From Omphiscola glabra (taxonomy: Eukaryota; Mollusca; Gastropoda; Lymnaeidae): a stretch of 64,000 nt of DNA. The translations under genes and the position numbers were made by a program. Positions 46,760 to 58,155 of this stretch are shown here, one piece after another. The stretch covers positions 51,051,108-51,115,107 of the forward strand of contig OZ024794.1 in assembly GCA_964017045.1 (NCBI GenBank). Direction: 5' to 3'. Position 1 is the stretch's first letter. Every line of letters begins with the position of its first letter. The notes beneath the pieces are model-generated. The model did no database searches, was not told the origin of the DNA, and worked only from the letters and a program-made list of their open reading frames with translations.

Positions 46760-48420
46760 TTTTACCACTAAAATTTAAATAGCTTGTTCTTTTTAAATCC
46801 TTCTTTTCCCATTTTTAACCTAACTATTTTAAAAATGTTTAGCACATTTAATGCATGCAAAATACTTGACAGATAGAATAATGAAATGAATAGCGTTAAA
46901 AATACAGATTCCCTTTCATGACTTAGAAAAACAAAAATTCCTAAAAAAAAACCAACCAAAAACAAAAAACAAAACAACAACAAAAAAGTACATCGTAACT
47001 TAAATTATAGATGAAAAAAATCTGGGCCACTTTCGTCTCATAAATACTATATAGAGGTGAACGAAATTTGAGATCCTTTAGTGAAATGTGTGTCTCTTTG
47101 TTTCAACTTGCGGACTCTGGAATAGTCTTCTCTCGGGAAAAAAAGGGGCACATTTTTACAAACAACGGTGTGTTTTATTTCCTGTCGACCCTTCCTACGA
47201 GATTAGATAGCATTTAATTACTAAAACCGTTGGATCAATCAAATAAGAACATCAGTCAGGTACGAGGATTTTAATCACCTTTTAGACGTTCAAGGGTATA
47301 ACAGCAGGACGCGATGTTTCAAAGATGAGCGAAGACTCGACAAACTGTTACACAATCGGAACCAGAAATATGATTTACAGTCCTAGGGGGCAACAATATC
47401 AACCAACAGGTGATCATGAGCGCAAAACGTGTCTGATAATGTAAAAAGTGTGAGGGGGGGGGGGGTGATTAAAAAAAATAATAAGGGGGCATAAAAATAG
47501 GGGCCTGCTGTGATAGAAATCAGATAGCCCAAATTCTGATTGCAGTAGGGACCAGGGAAAGAGAGGGCGGCTGGCGAACGGGGGAAAACAGAAGCTGGGA
47601 ATAGCAAACAACGGTATGGATCTACAGACAACGGAAGTGGATCTATAGACAACGGAAGTGGATTTACAGACAAGGGATGGATGCGCGGGCTGACAGGGGA
47701 AATGGTATATTTCAACACGGCTTTTAAAGGCGGATTATTTACTCGAGGCCAACACAACTTAACCCAGTGTAAGACTTGAATGTTGCCAAATGGCATCAAA
47801 GTAGCCCCAGATGTTATGATCGAGCATGATCTCTGACACGTGTGATAAGACCGGCGGTGTCAGTCAGTCATTCATTCGCTCCTCTCATTTGTCCAGCTTC
47901 GTTGTCCAGTGAGTCGGCAGAATTAATGAACCACGAAGCTTATTACGAAAGGATTTTTAAATGTAAGAATTGACAAGGAGCTGAATGAATTAACCACCCC
48001 CTCACCCCAAACTGAACCCCCCTCACCCCAAACTGAACCCCCCACACCTTGTATTAGGGTTCACGTTATTTTAAAAGACACGTTTTTTTTATGTGTGTTT
48101 TTTTTAAAATCTAGATTCTTTTCTTAACACTGGTTGTGCGCACACACGGTCATAATGATTTGACGAATTTGAGATGGTAGCCTAAGATGGTTAAGATATT
48201 GGACACCGCCATTTTGTCCGTGCTTTGGTTGAATAATCATGGTACACTTCAACGAGCAATTTGATCAAGGACTTTAATTGCGTTTTTTTCCTTACATTAG
48301 GTTTTGAGTTATGTAGTAAATTAGGTAACAATTAGGTACCCAAACTATCGGTGACAGTAACCTCAATACCCACCTGGCGTTTTGGAGTAATATATATGCC
48401 AGCTCCATTAATAAACAACA
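46760..48420. other. Unassigned sequence with two small arrays
   Basis: A 21-bp GGATCTACAGACAACGGAAG-type repeat (3 copies, 47615-47675) and a CCCCTCACCCCAAACTGAAC repeat (about 2.5 copies, 47997-48045) are present. The 138-codon minus ORF (47383-47799) runs through the first and is not recognised. Confidence 0.5.
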
Positions 48421-48565
48421 TCCAACATTAATGACTCCAAACTCCAACCATCTCACAAGTTCAATAATAGACCAACATCCAACTGTAATCATTCCAAACT
48501 CCAACCTTCTCAAAAGTCCAACAATAGACCAACATCCAACAATAGACCAATATCCAACAAAAGAG
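48421..48565. repeat. About 60-bp imperfect tandem repeat, 2-3 copies
   Basis: The units share CCAAACTCCAACC and AATAGACCAACATCCAAC. The copies are diverged. Confidence 0.85.
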
Positions 48566-48752
48566 AGCAAGGGTTTCTCCGTCACCCTGGTTTGGCTAAT
48601 GATCCTCCACTGTGCTGTAATGTAAGACGCCGCCCGTGGCGAGTTACGTCTGTGAGACGCGGCGCCCCACTGCGCCATGGCTCATGGAATTAACACAACT
48701 TCTTCGTTCAGCATTACTTGGTTACGGGAGTTTCCAGGCCCTAGTCCAGACT
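48566..48752. other. Short unassigned stretch
   Basis: A GC-richer stretch without recognisable content. Confidence 0.4.
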
Positions 48753-48895
48753 AGGAGGGAGAGAGAGAGCGAAAGAGATAGAGAGTGAGAGAGAGATAAG
48801 AGAGAGAGAGGAGAAAGAGAGAGGAGAGAGGGAGGGGAGAGAGAGGAGAGAGAGAGGAGAGAGAGAGAGGAGAGATAGAGAGAGAGGGGGGGGGA
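48753..48895. repeat. GA-rich low-complexity tract
   Basis: An imperfect GAGAGAGA/GAGGAGAGA purine tract of about 140 bp ending in a G run. Confidence 0.95.
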
Positions 48896-49146
48896 AAAGG
48901 CCTTTATTAGTAGCTAGAATGTGGTAGTTTGGCTTTGTAATCTAAAAAAGAAAGGGTACGTTTTTAAACATATTTTTTTGTTAATTGTGTAGGTGTTTTT
49001 TTTGGGGGGGGGGGGGGGGGGCTGGGGGGTGTCTGTGAGAAAATTGTTTTTTTGAACGAAACTGAAATAAATTTTTAAAAAATCCAACTTAAAAGTGTAT
49101 GTATCTCCTTTAATCTTAAAATAATAACAATACTTGGCGAAGTAGA
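48896..49146. other. Unassigned sequence with poly(G)
   Basis: An 18-base G run lies at 49004-49021. Nothing else was seen. Confidence 0.5.
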
Positions 49147-49303
49147 TCTGGGAGTGGCAAATGTATAACCTGGGGTAGGAGTGGTGGGGGTGGCAAATGT
49201 ATAACCTGGGGTAGGAGTGGTGGGGTGGCAAATGTATAACCTGGAGTATGAGTGGTGGGGGTGGCAAATGTATAACCTGGAGTAGGAGTGGTGGGAGTGG
49301 ACA
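49147..49303. repeat. 35-36-bp minisatellite, 4 copies
   Basis: The units are GTGGCAAATGTATAACCTGG followed by GGTAGGAGTGGTGG. Three minus-strand proline-rich ORFs are by-products. Confidence 0.95.
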
Positions 49304-49746
49304 AAAGAAAATCCTGACTGGAAACCCAAAATAGAAATGGAGCATTTTTGGTGACAAAGTTTCAATAAATTTTCAGTTGACAAAAAAATTACAAAAAATA
49401 CACACCACCTAGTTATTGAATCTATTTATATCATCAATGGACTGCCCCCTTGTTACATTATCCTATACTTGAAGCTGGTGTCAATCTTACAACTTCCAAT
49501 TTTAATATCCAACAAAAGTGTCTGCGAAAAGAATTGTGGTGCCCTTGTGTCGTCATTCCCCCCCCTTAATAATAACCCCAGATTACTTGTTCATCGCAAA
49601 ACCGAGTCCTATAATTACCCCCCCCCCCCCCACACACTTTTCTTTTCCAAACAAAACCACGTAGGCGTATAACAATAGGCCGCTAATAACTCAACGGGAA
49701 TCTTATTATCTAACGTTTCTAAGAAGTAAGTGAGTACGTGTTAGCC
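49304..49746. other. Unassigned sequence
   Basis: C runs occur at 49557-49564 and 49617-49630. No gene was seen. Confidence 0.5.
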
Positions 49747-49924
49747 CAGTGGTTCTCAGCCTTCCTAATGCCGCGACCCTTTAATATAGTTCCTTATGTT
49801 GTGGCGACCCCAAGCCACAAATTATTTTTGTTTTTACTTCATAACTGTAGAGTTTATCTGTTATCACGTGGTCTTAGGCGACCCCTGTGAAAGGGTCGCG
49901 CGACCCACAGGTTGAGAACCGCTG
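49747..49924. mobile_element. SPIN-like hAT MITE, copy 2 (opposite orientation)
   Basis: It begins CAGTGGTTCTCAGCCTTCCT and ends ACAGGTTGAGAACCGCTG. It reads as the reverse of copies 1 and 3 (AATGCCGCGACCC at the left, GGCGACCCCTGTGAAAGGGT near the right). Flanks TGTTAGCC and TTTTAGCC match at 7 of 8 bases. Confidence 0.92.
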
Positions 49925-50104
49925 TTTTAGCCGATAAAAAATCACTTAAAATTGTGATTTGTCATTATTTACACCCCCCCCCCCAAAAAAAAAACAAAAA
50001 AACACGTTTATTTTGTAACATTCCTTTAGTTCTAATTAAGTCGGTAAAGATTTTTTATTTCCAGGCTGGGGTCGGTTGAAAGAAGCTTCGAAGTCTTTTA
50101 GTGT
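49925..50104. other. Short unassigned spacer
   Basis: A C run then an A run (49974-49993) and AT-rich DNA. Confidence 0.5.
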
Positions 50105-50345
50105 AATCTAGTGTTAAAATTAACTTTGATCTACTAGTAAAATCTAGTGTTAAAACTAACTTTGATCTACTAGTAAAATCTAGTGTTAAAATTAACTTTG
50201 CTCTACTAGAAAAATCTAGTGTTACATTTAACTTTGATCTACTAGTAAAATCCAGAGTTAAAATTAAATTCCTTTAGGTCTATTAGCATAATCTGGTGTT
50301 AAAATTAACTTTAGGTCTACGAGTATCATCTATTGTTAAGAAAGA
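50105..50345 (+). repeat. 36-bp minisatellite, about 7 copies
   Basis: The units contain AATCTAGTGTTAAAATTAAC and TTTGATCTACTAGTA. The last two are diverged. Confidence 0.93.
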
Positions 50346-50935
50346 GCTAAATAAGCCACAGCTAAGGGCCTCACAATGTGCTGGCTATATATTTTTTTAA
50401 AAATATTTCTTTGACCACCTCGTGTAATTTTATTTGGTAGGGGGCCTCTGGACTCTGTATAGCTTAGGGCCTCAGCAAGTCTAAAAATTATTAACTGTTA
50501 GAACAGTTTAAATGATTAGTCTTAGTCTCAGTCGGGAGACATATCAAATAATAATTTGTTAAGGTTGGTGGTCTCCATTGAAATACATATAATATAATCG
50601 CTGGTCCCACATCCTTAAATATTTATTATTTATTCCATTTTCCTGTAAAATCACGTGAACTCATCTAGTCTAAAAACTTGATTACATTATTTACAAGATG
50701 TGTTGGTTATCCGAGGAAGCGCCCCTGGGTACCTCCGTACACCTGTTGTGATAATACACAATGCCATCTGTTAGATAATAGAAACATCTGCGATACATGC
50801 ATCTTCAACATAATTGTTGCATAGGGGAAAATGAGCATCACACGTAAATCAACTAACCAATTCCACATTGAGTGCGGGTTCGAAAATTGCAAATTCCTGA
50901 AAATTCCTGCAAATTCCTTTACTTTTCACACATTC
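50346..50935. other. Unassigned sequence
   Basis: AT-rich; no recognised feature. Confidence 0.5.
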
Positions 50936-51141
50936 CCACATACAACATTCCCACAATATTAAATTGCCACAATACAAGATTTCTACAATACGTTCCAACA
51001 AAACAAGATTTCTACAATACATTCCAACAAAACAACATTCCCACAAAACAACATTCCCACAAAACAACATTCCCACAAAACAACATTCCCACAAAACAAC
51101 ATTCCCACAAAACAACATTCTCACAAAACAACATTCCACAA
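50936..51141. repeat. 16-bp minisatellite (7 copies) with related upstream units
   Basis: The core unit is ACAACATTCCCACAAA (about 51018-51135). It is preceded by longer related units with ACAAGATTTCTACAATAC. Both strands carry open repetitive frames. Confidence 0.94.
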
Positions 51142-52160
51142 TATAACGTGCAAAGTTGGGAAAAAAAACAAAGTCATCGTTTGATAACAGAGATTGTAAC
51201 TTTGTTTTTAAAAACTCCTAGTACTTCGATTTGAACTCCACAACAAAGGTACACGCTCATCAGACTCAAATGCATTCGTTACTAGAATTTTAGTCCAAAT
51301 ATTAATTGCGCTACAATTGAGCAATGCCTTTTGTAATGTCCTTTTTATGTGAAAATCAGTACGCTGCTCATGTTATTCGTTTAATTTTTTAACAATCCTT
51401 TTGCCAATGAGTGATAGTACCAATATATATTTCATGGTTTTAATGGCATCATCACGTGGACAGGAGCATTCAAAGACAGGGGGAACAAATCCAACACGTT
51501 GATTAAACAGTTGATCGAGACAAGCACATTTTGAAAACTTTTATGTTTCGGCATTCTTGTCTCTATCCGAATCTTTGAACATATAAATGGAATTAACAAT
51601 AATAAATATGTGCCGGCCAAAACAGTGTGGCGTATGTGCAGAATAACAGGCTTTAACTTTATTTAAAATACAGAGCTCAATTCTAAGTCATTAAGTTTAA
51701 TTAGACACAAACAATTTGTGGAAATAAAACAATGCAGGGTCAGCTTTAAAAATGATCATACAGAATACAAATGTAGACGTTTCGGCAAATGCCGTGATCA
51801 GTAAGAAAAAAAAATGCAAAAGTGTGAATTTGGTGTATACCGCATGGTGTCAACGTACCAAATCTTGTTATAAAATTATTTTCCATATACATTATATCGG
51901 GTAGTTATTTGCATACAATATACCAGTAACTGCAATGTCTAAGATTCCATTATGGTTGGTACTATTGAAAGGTTTAGAAACTCGACAAAGTGCTTGTTTA
52001 TTGATGTTATACCTACGTCATTAAACACCAGGACATTAAATCATATTTACACGTTATCTATACTAACGAAACGATGATGTCTGCATAAGTATATTTCTAT
52101 ACCTGACCACATCTCAAGTCTAGCCACCCGAGTCACAGCTCGCACATGCGTGTAGCACGT
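51142..52160. other. Unassigned sequence
   Basis: AT-rich DNA, with no ORF longer than about 60 codons outside the neighbouring repeat. Confidence 0.5.
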
Positions 52161-52483
52161 TGGAAGTCTCGTTAGCTGTGCATTCGGTGCATGAACAGGG
52201 AACGCATGGAGGTCTCGTGAGCTGTGCATTCGGTGGATGAACGGGGAACACATGGAAGTCTCGTTAGCTGTGCATTCGGTGCATGGACAGGGACCGCATG
52301 GAGGTCTCGTGAGCTGTGCATTCGGTGCATGTACGGGGAACAATTGGTGGTCTCGAGAGCTGTGCAGTCGGTGCATGAACAGGGAACGCATGGAGGTCTC
52401 GTGAGCTGTGCATTCGGTGCATGTACGGGGAACACTTTGGAAGTCTCGTGAGCTGTGCAGTCGGTGCATGAACGGGGACACAA
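52161..52483. repeat. 46-bp minisatellite, 7 copies
   Basis: Copies start at 52161, 52207, 52253, 52299, 52345, 52391 and 52438. They share GAGCTGTGCATTCGGTGCAT and alternate in GGAAGTCTCG versus GGAGGTCTCG. Five overlapping ORFs on both strands are by-products. Confidence 0.95.
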
Positions 52484-52719
52484 CATAATAAACTGCACTT
52501 GTTTAATCCCGTGTCCACTCTTTATTTTAGTTAGCTTTATAAACAGATGTTTTGTTTCGTTTCTGAGAGGTTGGTAGAAAAGTCTCAAGAGAACCGAGCT
52601 GTTTAAAATATGTGTATCAAGTTTTTACGTGACGTTATTTCGACAAAAATAGAAGGCAAATAGATTTAGCAGTGTCAATATGTTCAAATTAACGAATATA
52701 AAAAAGAGAATGCGATCAG
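52484..52719. other. Short unassigned stretch
   Basis: Nothing recognisable was seen. Confidence 0.5.
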
Positions 52720-52797
52720 GCAACTAAGCGATCAAGCAGTCAAGCGATCAAGTAATTAAGCGATCAAGCAGTCAAGCGATCAAGCGATCAAACCGCG
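52720..52797 (+). repeat. AAGCGATCAAGCAGTC-type minisatellite, about 5 copies
   Basis: Units of 8 and 16 bp are based on AAGCGATC, AAGCAGTC and AAGTAATT. Confidence 0.9.
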
Positions 52798-53134
52798 TGA
52801 AAGAAATATTTAGGACTAGAAATCTTGAAGCTGGAAAAAAAAACAACGAAACAAGACAAATGGAACGGACATCTCCGCTGAGAAAAGCTCCGTCCACAGC
52901 AGTACACAAAACACGCATGTAAACACTACACAACACAAACATGTGTTAGACAACAAGAGATAAACGGTTGTATTATCATATATTCATTTGTCATCTTTTG
53001 AAAACTTAACAATTCTTTAAAACTTCTAAATAATGCAAAAGATCACGAAAACTAAACTAACCAAAAGATAAGCAAAACTTCATTAAACAAAGATCACTAA
53101 AGACGAATAGCAAATATTTCGCCAATGTGTATTA
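52798..53134. other. Unassigned AT-rich sequence
   Basis: No feature was recognised. Confidence 0.5.
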
Positions 53135-53290
53135 AACAAGTGAAGAAACCAAAGATCTTCAACATGAAGGGACCAAGAAATCACCAAAATTGAAAGGACC
53201 AAAAGATCACCAAAAGTGAAGAGATCAAAAGATCATCACAATTGACAGGACCAAAGATTACCAAAAGTAAAGGGAGCACAAGATACAAAA
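53135..53290 (+). repeat. About 24-bp diverged minisatellite, 6 copies
   Basis: The units contain AAAGATCACCAAAAGTGAAG with much variation. Confidence 0.82.
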
Positions 53291-53743
53291 AAAAAAAAGC
53301 AGCGTACCTATGAACCGTGAGGCCATCGAGCCCACCATGCGGTTATGAGGACATCCTTGTTCTACACCGTGCGCACCTCCAGGTGTCTCTTATGACAACA
53401 TACCTGCATGCGAGCACACTGGGTGCAAGTTTCATCATGTGTGCGGCTGCACTCAGCCACTCGGAGAAGTAAAAACAGGCACGGCCTGGGACACATGCCC
53501 GCGGATCTCTTGCCTAGCGGTCCCACATTGGTAATCGCCCTAATCGTTTACCCAGGTGCGGTAATCCGCTGGCGCCGGGCGTACACCTTTGTGTGCGAGC
53601 TCTACAGCTTTGGTCATAACATTTCACACGCGTTATTGAGCACTGAGCAGAAATCTCTATTCCGCGTAAGCCGTGCTATTTTTAGCTAAAATTAATGGAA
53701 ACGTCCTTCAGAAACAAAAAAAGGAAAATACAACAGAAATACC
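53291..53743. other. Unassigned GC-balanced segment
   Basis: Composition here (53310-53620) is less AT-rich than the flanks. A plus ORF of 93 codons (53408-53689) and a short Cys-rich minus reading (CSRTHDETCTQCARMQVCCH) exist. Neither has a recognised domain. It could hide an exon but splice sites are not convincing. Confidence 0.4.
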
Positions 53744-53906
53744 CAGACCTGTTTACTCTTACGATTTTAGCGTACAATGTACGATTTTGATGTGTATACA
53801 TTATAATATATACTGTGTGTTTGTTTTTTTTACTATTAAGATAATGTATTGAACGATTTTGTGATGATATTTTACGATTTTAAGATTTTGAGGGTAAACA
53901 GGTCTG
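53744..53906. mobile_element. CAGACCTGTTTAC MITE, copy 2
   Basis: The perfect terminal inverted repeats CAGACCTGTTTAC and GTAAACAGGTCTG are flanked by AATACC on both sides (53738-53743 and 53907-53912). If the outer base is excluded from the element, the 8-bp flanks AAATACCC and GAATACCC match at 7 of 8. The interior matches copy 1 (28976-29133). Confidence 0.9.
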
Positions 53907-54604
53907 AATACCCGACACGGCAAGGAGAGGACACGAAACGAAATAAGATGGTCGAGTGTCCTAGTTAAAGGCAACATGTGAACATGTGTGAACTTATATG
54001 TTGGGCTTAATCGTTGCAAGATGTTCAGATATTTAATTTTTAAAGTTTAAGACGTAAACAAGATGTCTCATTTAAATAAAAAATAATTTTAGAATCCATT
54101 ATTTTGTTATTTGAGTTTCCGGTGTGTGAGTAGCGAGTATGTGGCTAGTATGTGGCTAATATGACATCTGGGAAAGGTTGGAAACAAATGACACATGTCA
54201 GCTCCATAAAGTGTAACGCCTAAAACAAGATTTGATATGCGCATAAGTCCTGTAACACAACCCGTCCGCGCCCCCCCCCCCCCCCCCACACACATCATGT
54301 CTACAAGTCTACAAATGCACAATGAGATTGGCGCCTTTCCTCGGCTCATTATATACACACATTATAAGTAAGTTTTTCTTATTCATTTTTTAAAATATAT
54401 TATTATCACTTATTCGATATGTACTCTAGATAGCTTAGAAGGGGGGAACACTATTTAACCTAAAAAATATTTAAATATCAGAAAGTAGTTCACAAATGTA
54501 TGCGTTTTAAATTTCATTTGATTTAGCTGGAATCTGGTTAGCAAGCAGAGATTGTAACGTGATCCGTTTATTTAGACGAGAGGTTTATTTTTTATTGATG
54601 GCTT
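53907..54604. other. Unassigned AT-rich sequence
   Basis: A 17-base C run lies at 54271-54287. No gene was seen. Confidence 0.5.
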
Positions 54605-54812
54605 ATTGGTGGGTAATATTGGTGGGTAATATTGGTGGGTAATATTGGTGGGTAATATTGGTGGGTAATATTGGTGGGTAATATTGGTGGGTAATATTGG
54701 TGGGTAATATTGGTGTGTAATATTGGTGGGTAATATTGGTGGGTAATATTGGTGGGTAATATTGGTGGGTAATATTGGTGGGTAATATTAGTGTGTAATA
54801 TTGTTGGGTAAT
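54605..54812. repeat. 13-bp minisatellite, 16 copies
   Basis: The unit is ATTGGTGGGTAAT. The 208-bp length equals 16 exact periods. Changes are limited to a few units at the 3' end and one GTGTG. Confidence 0.97.
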
Positions 54813-54874
54813 ATCGTCTGGCTCCAGAAAGTAGCTTCACTTTCTTTTTCTTTCTTTTGTACATTGGTACAATT

Positions 54875-54975
54875 CTTCTTCTTCTTCTTCTTCTTCTATG
54901 ATTTCAGGGCCCACGATCAATGCATTGATCATTATGGCTCCTATGGTTCAGAGGGGTTCGCAATTTGTAATTGAA
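54875..54975 (+). mobile_element. Short dispersed element with GGGCCCACGATCAAT core, copy 2
   Basis: A (TTC)n run (54875-54896) precedes GGGCCCACGATCAATGCATT, then GATCATTATGGCTCCTATG, as in the inverted copy at 38325-38418. GATCAATGCATTGATC is a perfect 16-bp palindrome here. Confidence 0.65.
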
Positions 54976-55052
54976 TAAGCGGATGATGTAATATTAAAGG
55001 ATACAATTTAACCAATTTTAAGAATTAAAATAAATCGTATTTGAGAAATAAA

Positions 55053-55245
55053 CTTATTGTGAACCTGGAGTTTAGTGCTGAAAGATAACTGATACATGAC
55101 GTTATAGCTGTTTTATAGACTTATTGTGAACCTGGAGTTTAGTGCTGAAAGATAACTGATACATGACGTTATAGCTGTTTTATAGACTTATTGTGAACCT
55201 GGAGTTTAGTGCTGAAAACTAACTGATACATGACGTTAGAGCTGT
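55053..55245 (+). repeat. 67-bp minisatellite, 3 copies
   Basis: Copies start CTTATTGTGAACCTGGAGTT at 55053, 55120 and 55187 and are almost identical. Confidence 0.96.
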
Positions 55246-56059
55246 TCTTTATAAGAATTGCGCACAACAAGCAGTTCTCTCAGCCATATTTTCACCTCTA
55301 CGGTTTCGCCACATCTTAAAACAATCACAGCCGTCATATTTTGAGTGCTCGGAATGCTCTCCCCTGCTAGGCATGCACACCACTTGAGTTAGTGACTTCC
55401 CTTTCATTTGTTGCATCTTCCACTAACGCAACTTCCCGCAACACCCGGGCCATAAATCATTGTCACCACTGATGCTTTTTTTGTTTAGTTTTTTTGACAA
55501 GTGTTCTTTTCACGGCGCATATTTTTGCGTGTGCCTCTCGTACAACGTCTTGGCACACACAGACGTTGGGGGTCTCGGGGGGAGGTCTTAATTTCTGAGC
55601 ACTTAATGACGGTAAACATCAGGGACCTGACATAAGACAAGGTGTGAGCTCTCCCTGAAGTACCGTTAACCCAAACTGTGATGTAATCTTGCCTATCACG
55701 CCTGGCACTAAAGCAAACATAGCGAGACTCACGGATGTCAGGGTGGTACACGCATAACTTAACAAAATAATTTCTACCAAAAAAACTACCAGGGAGGTAG
55801 ACTATGCATCGTTTTGTTGAGAGGAAGAAATTCAGATGATTGAATTTTGAATTTTTGAATTTAAAAACAAAATTATAACAACTATTATTACATGCAATAG
55901 CTTAAAGCATTCCATAGAACCACTTGGAAATAACAACCAGAGTATTATCAATCGATACAGTGGTATTCATTATTCATTATCAAGGTTCAGCATGGATCTA
56001 TGACGGTACGCCGCCGCCATTTCGCGACCGCCATTTCATCCACCGGCTGTTTCGCCTCC
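55246..56059. other. Unassigned sequence
   Basis: The minus ORF 55485-55751 (88 codons) is not recognised. The rest is AT-rich. Confidence 0.5.
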
Positions 56060-56250
56060 GGGCCATTTCACTGCCGGGCATTTTGGTGCTGACCATTTTG
56101 GCGCAGGCCATTTTGGCTCTGGCCATTTTGGCTCTGGCCATTTTGGCGCTGGCCATTTTGGCTCTGGCCAATTTAACGCTGGCCATTTTGGCGCTGGCCA
56201 TTTTGGCTCTGGCCAATTTAACGCTGGCCATTTTGGCGCTGGCCATTCCA
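56060..56250. repeat. 15-bp minisatellite, about 12 copies
   Basis: The unit is GGCCATTTTGGCGCT with GGCTCT and CAATTTAACGCT variants. The 5' units (from about 56010) grade into GCCGCCATTTCG-like sequence. Open frames (ILALA repeats plus; KWPAP and KMASA repeats minus) are by-products. Confidence 0.95.
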
Positions 56251-56445
56251 TCGTCGTTGATGAAGAAATCATTGAAATAAAACAATGATAATTTAAATAC
56301 GGAGGTGGTGATAAAAAATGTTGAAGTTTTCAGAGCATCTCTCCATGTAAACGTTGAAGTTGGTTAATGGTTTCTTATTATCTATGCTGCATGTCCAATG
56401 CACATAATCACCTGAATGGATACAAGGACACAAAATCGAGGCGAC
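56251..56445. other. Short unassigned stretch
   Basis: Nothing recognisable was seen. Confidence 0.5.
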
Positions 56446-56668
56446 AAAAGCGCTACAGACAAAATCCACAGAAATAACCACTAAAGACAAAAGCGAGATC
56501 AAAAGCGCTACAGACAAAATCCACAGACATAACCACTACAGACAAAAGCGAGGTCAAAAGCGCTACAGACAAAATCCACAGACATAACCACTACAGACAA
56601 AAGCGAGGTCAAAAGCGCTACAGACAAAAATACACCAAACATAACCACTACAGACAAAATCTAGATAT
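56446..56668 (+). repeat. 55-bp minisatellite, 4 copies
   Basis: Copies start AAAAGCGCTACAGACAAAAT at 56446, 56501, 56556 and 56611. Each unit contains two ACAGACAAAA segments, so it is itself a diverged dimer. Confidence 0.96.
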
Positions 56669-56740
56669 AATGATTTAAAATGGTAAATTTAAGAAGCATA
56701 TCAGCCAGGAGGTCTCCGCATGTGTGAAGATATCCTATAG

Positions 56741-56935
56741 CAGCGGTTCTCAACCTGTGGGTCGCGACCCTTTGGGGGTCGAACGACCCTTTCAAAGGGG
56801 TCGCCTAGGACCATCGGAAACACATTTACTCCACAGTAATGAAGTAGCAATGAAAATAATTTTGTGGTCGGGGTTCGCCACAACGCAAGGAACTGTATTA
56901 AGGAGTCGCGGTATTGGAAAGGTTGAGAACCAATG
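56741..56935. mobile_element. SPIN-like hAT MITE, copy 3 (best preserved)
   Basis: It starts CAGCGGTTCTCAACCTGTGG, continues GTCGCGACCCTTTGGGGGTC, and later has GGTCGCCTAGGACCATCGG, AATGAAGTAGCAATGAAAAT and GGAACTGTATTAAGGAGTCG. It ends GGTTGAGAACCAATG. The target duplication TCCTATAG is perfect (56733-56740 and 56936-56943). Confidence 0.95.
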
Positions 56936-57026
56936 TCCTATAGTATTCTAATACGAACTATTTAAATTTAAATTTTATCACAGCGCCTTGTGTTCCATAC
57001 GTTTTATCAAGATAATTCAAGCACCA

Positions 57027-57190
57027 TCGGTGGGCCTTATGAATTGACGTCGGTGGGCCTTAGGAACTGACGTCGGTGGGCCTTATGAACTGACGTCGGC
57101 GTGACTTATTAACTGACGTCGGCGGGCCTCATGAACTGACGTCGGCGAGCCTTATGAACTGACGTCGGCGGGTCTTATGAACTGACGGCG
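57027..57190 (+). repeat. 23-bp minisatellite, 7 copies
   Basis: The units are TCGGTGGGCCTTATGAACTG plus ACG with CGGCGGG variants. Confidence 0.94.
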
Positions 57191-58155
57191 CGGGCCCGTA
57201 ATTTGGTGATCCCTGCCCCTGTTGGATGAGGTTCAAATGAAAGTTTGAAAACAACCTTCATACATGTCTCATGCTGAACTGTCTAAGACGCAAATCTATA
57301 CGAACAGTGGAACAGATTAGGACAACTTCGATGAAGAGCGTTAGGTCATCATCTTTATTATTGCATTTCTTAAAGAAGGGTGTCGTACGCAGCAACGCAC
57401 CTATGTGCCACTCTGTTGTGTACAAATGATAACACTCATGTCTGGCTCGTGTACTCCTAGTTTATAAAGATTATGTGACAACTGGGTGCTGAAGTAATCA
57501 GCTATAGGCCTTCACAAAAAAGTGTTAAATTTTTGTTATCTTGCGTTTTGTGTTCCACGAGAATAACATAGAAAATAACATTACTTTTCAAACAGAACAA
57601 TATTGAAGTGTTGTGGAGTCAAAGATTATTTTGGTAAGACGAATAGTCGCGTCAAACAGTCATGTAAGTTAAAGTAGACTTGGGAAAAAGGTCAGATATT
57701 AATTCGTTATGGGAAGAGACAAAAAATGTATTCGATCTGCATTGGAAGCATGTAAAAGTGTATTCCATCCTCGGGGGCTAAGAGAAAATGAGTAAAGAGT
57801 CTTGGAAGACGAATAATCGGCAGAAGCGGCACTGAGCACGAAACTCTTGGCCGAAAGATTAAAAACCATAGTGGTACATATCTTGGAAGAAGACAAATGA
57901 AAGACTTTATTATTATGCATCTGGTTTTCTTTGATTATTAACAATAAAATATCTTTTTATTGTTAACTTTTTCTTTTAGCTTACGGCTATGTGACGTCTT
58001 TTTTGTTTTCTTCAGATTTTATTGTGTATTGTTGCCGAGGAAGGCTCTCAAAGGAGACGTCCATTTAATTGTCTTGGTTTGCGATTTCTCAATTCTTTTT
58101 TTTTAAATTTTTTTTTTTTTAAAATCTGGCAACGTAATCCATGAATGACATCATG
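57191..58155. other. Unassigned sequence
   Basis: The minus ORF 57699-57944 (81 codons) is not recognised. T and A runs lie at 58088-58121. Confidence 0.5.

Noticed and set aside
50849..51234. ORFs with ECCFVGMLFCGNVVL-type or NIPTKQHSHKTTF-type repeats
   Set aside because: These are by-products of the 16-bp array on both strands.
52047..52588. Overlapping minus ORFs of 84-144 codons with MHRMHSSRDL-type repeats
   Set aside because: All derive from the 46-bp array read in three frames.
53308..53480. Cys-rich minus-strand exon (LDLa-like)
   Set aside because: The Cys spacing does not fit an LDLa module and no acceptor at a sensible position was found.
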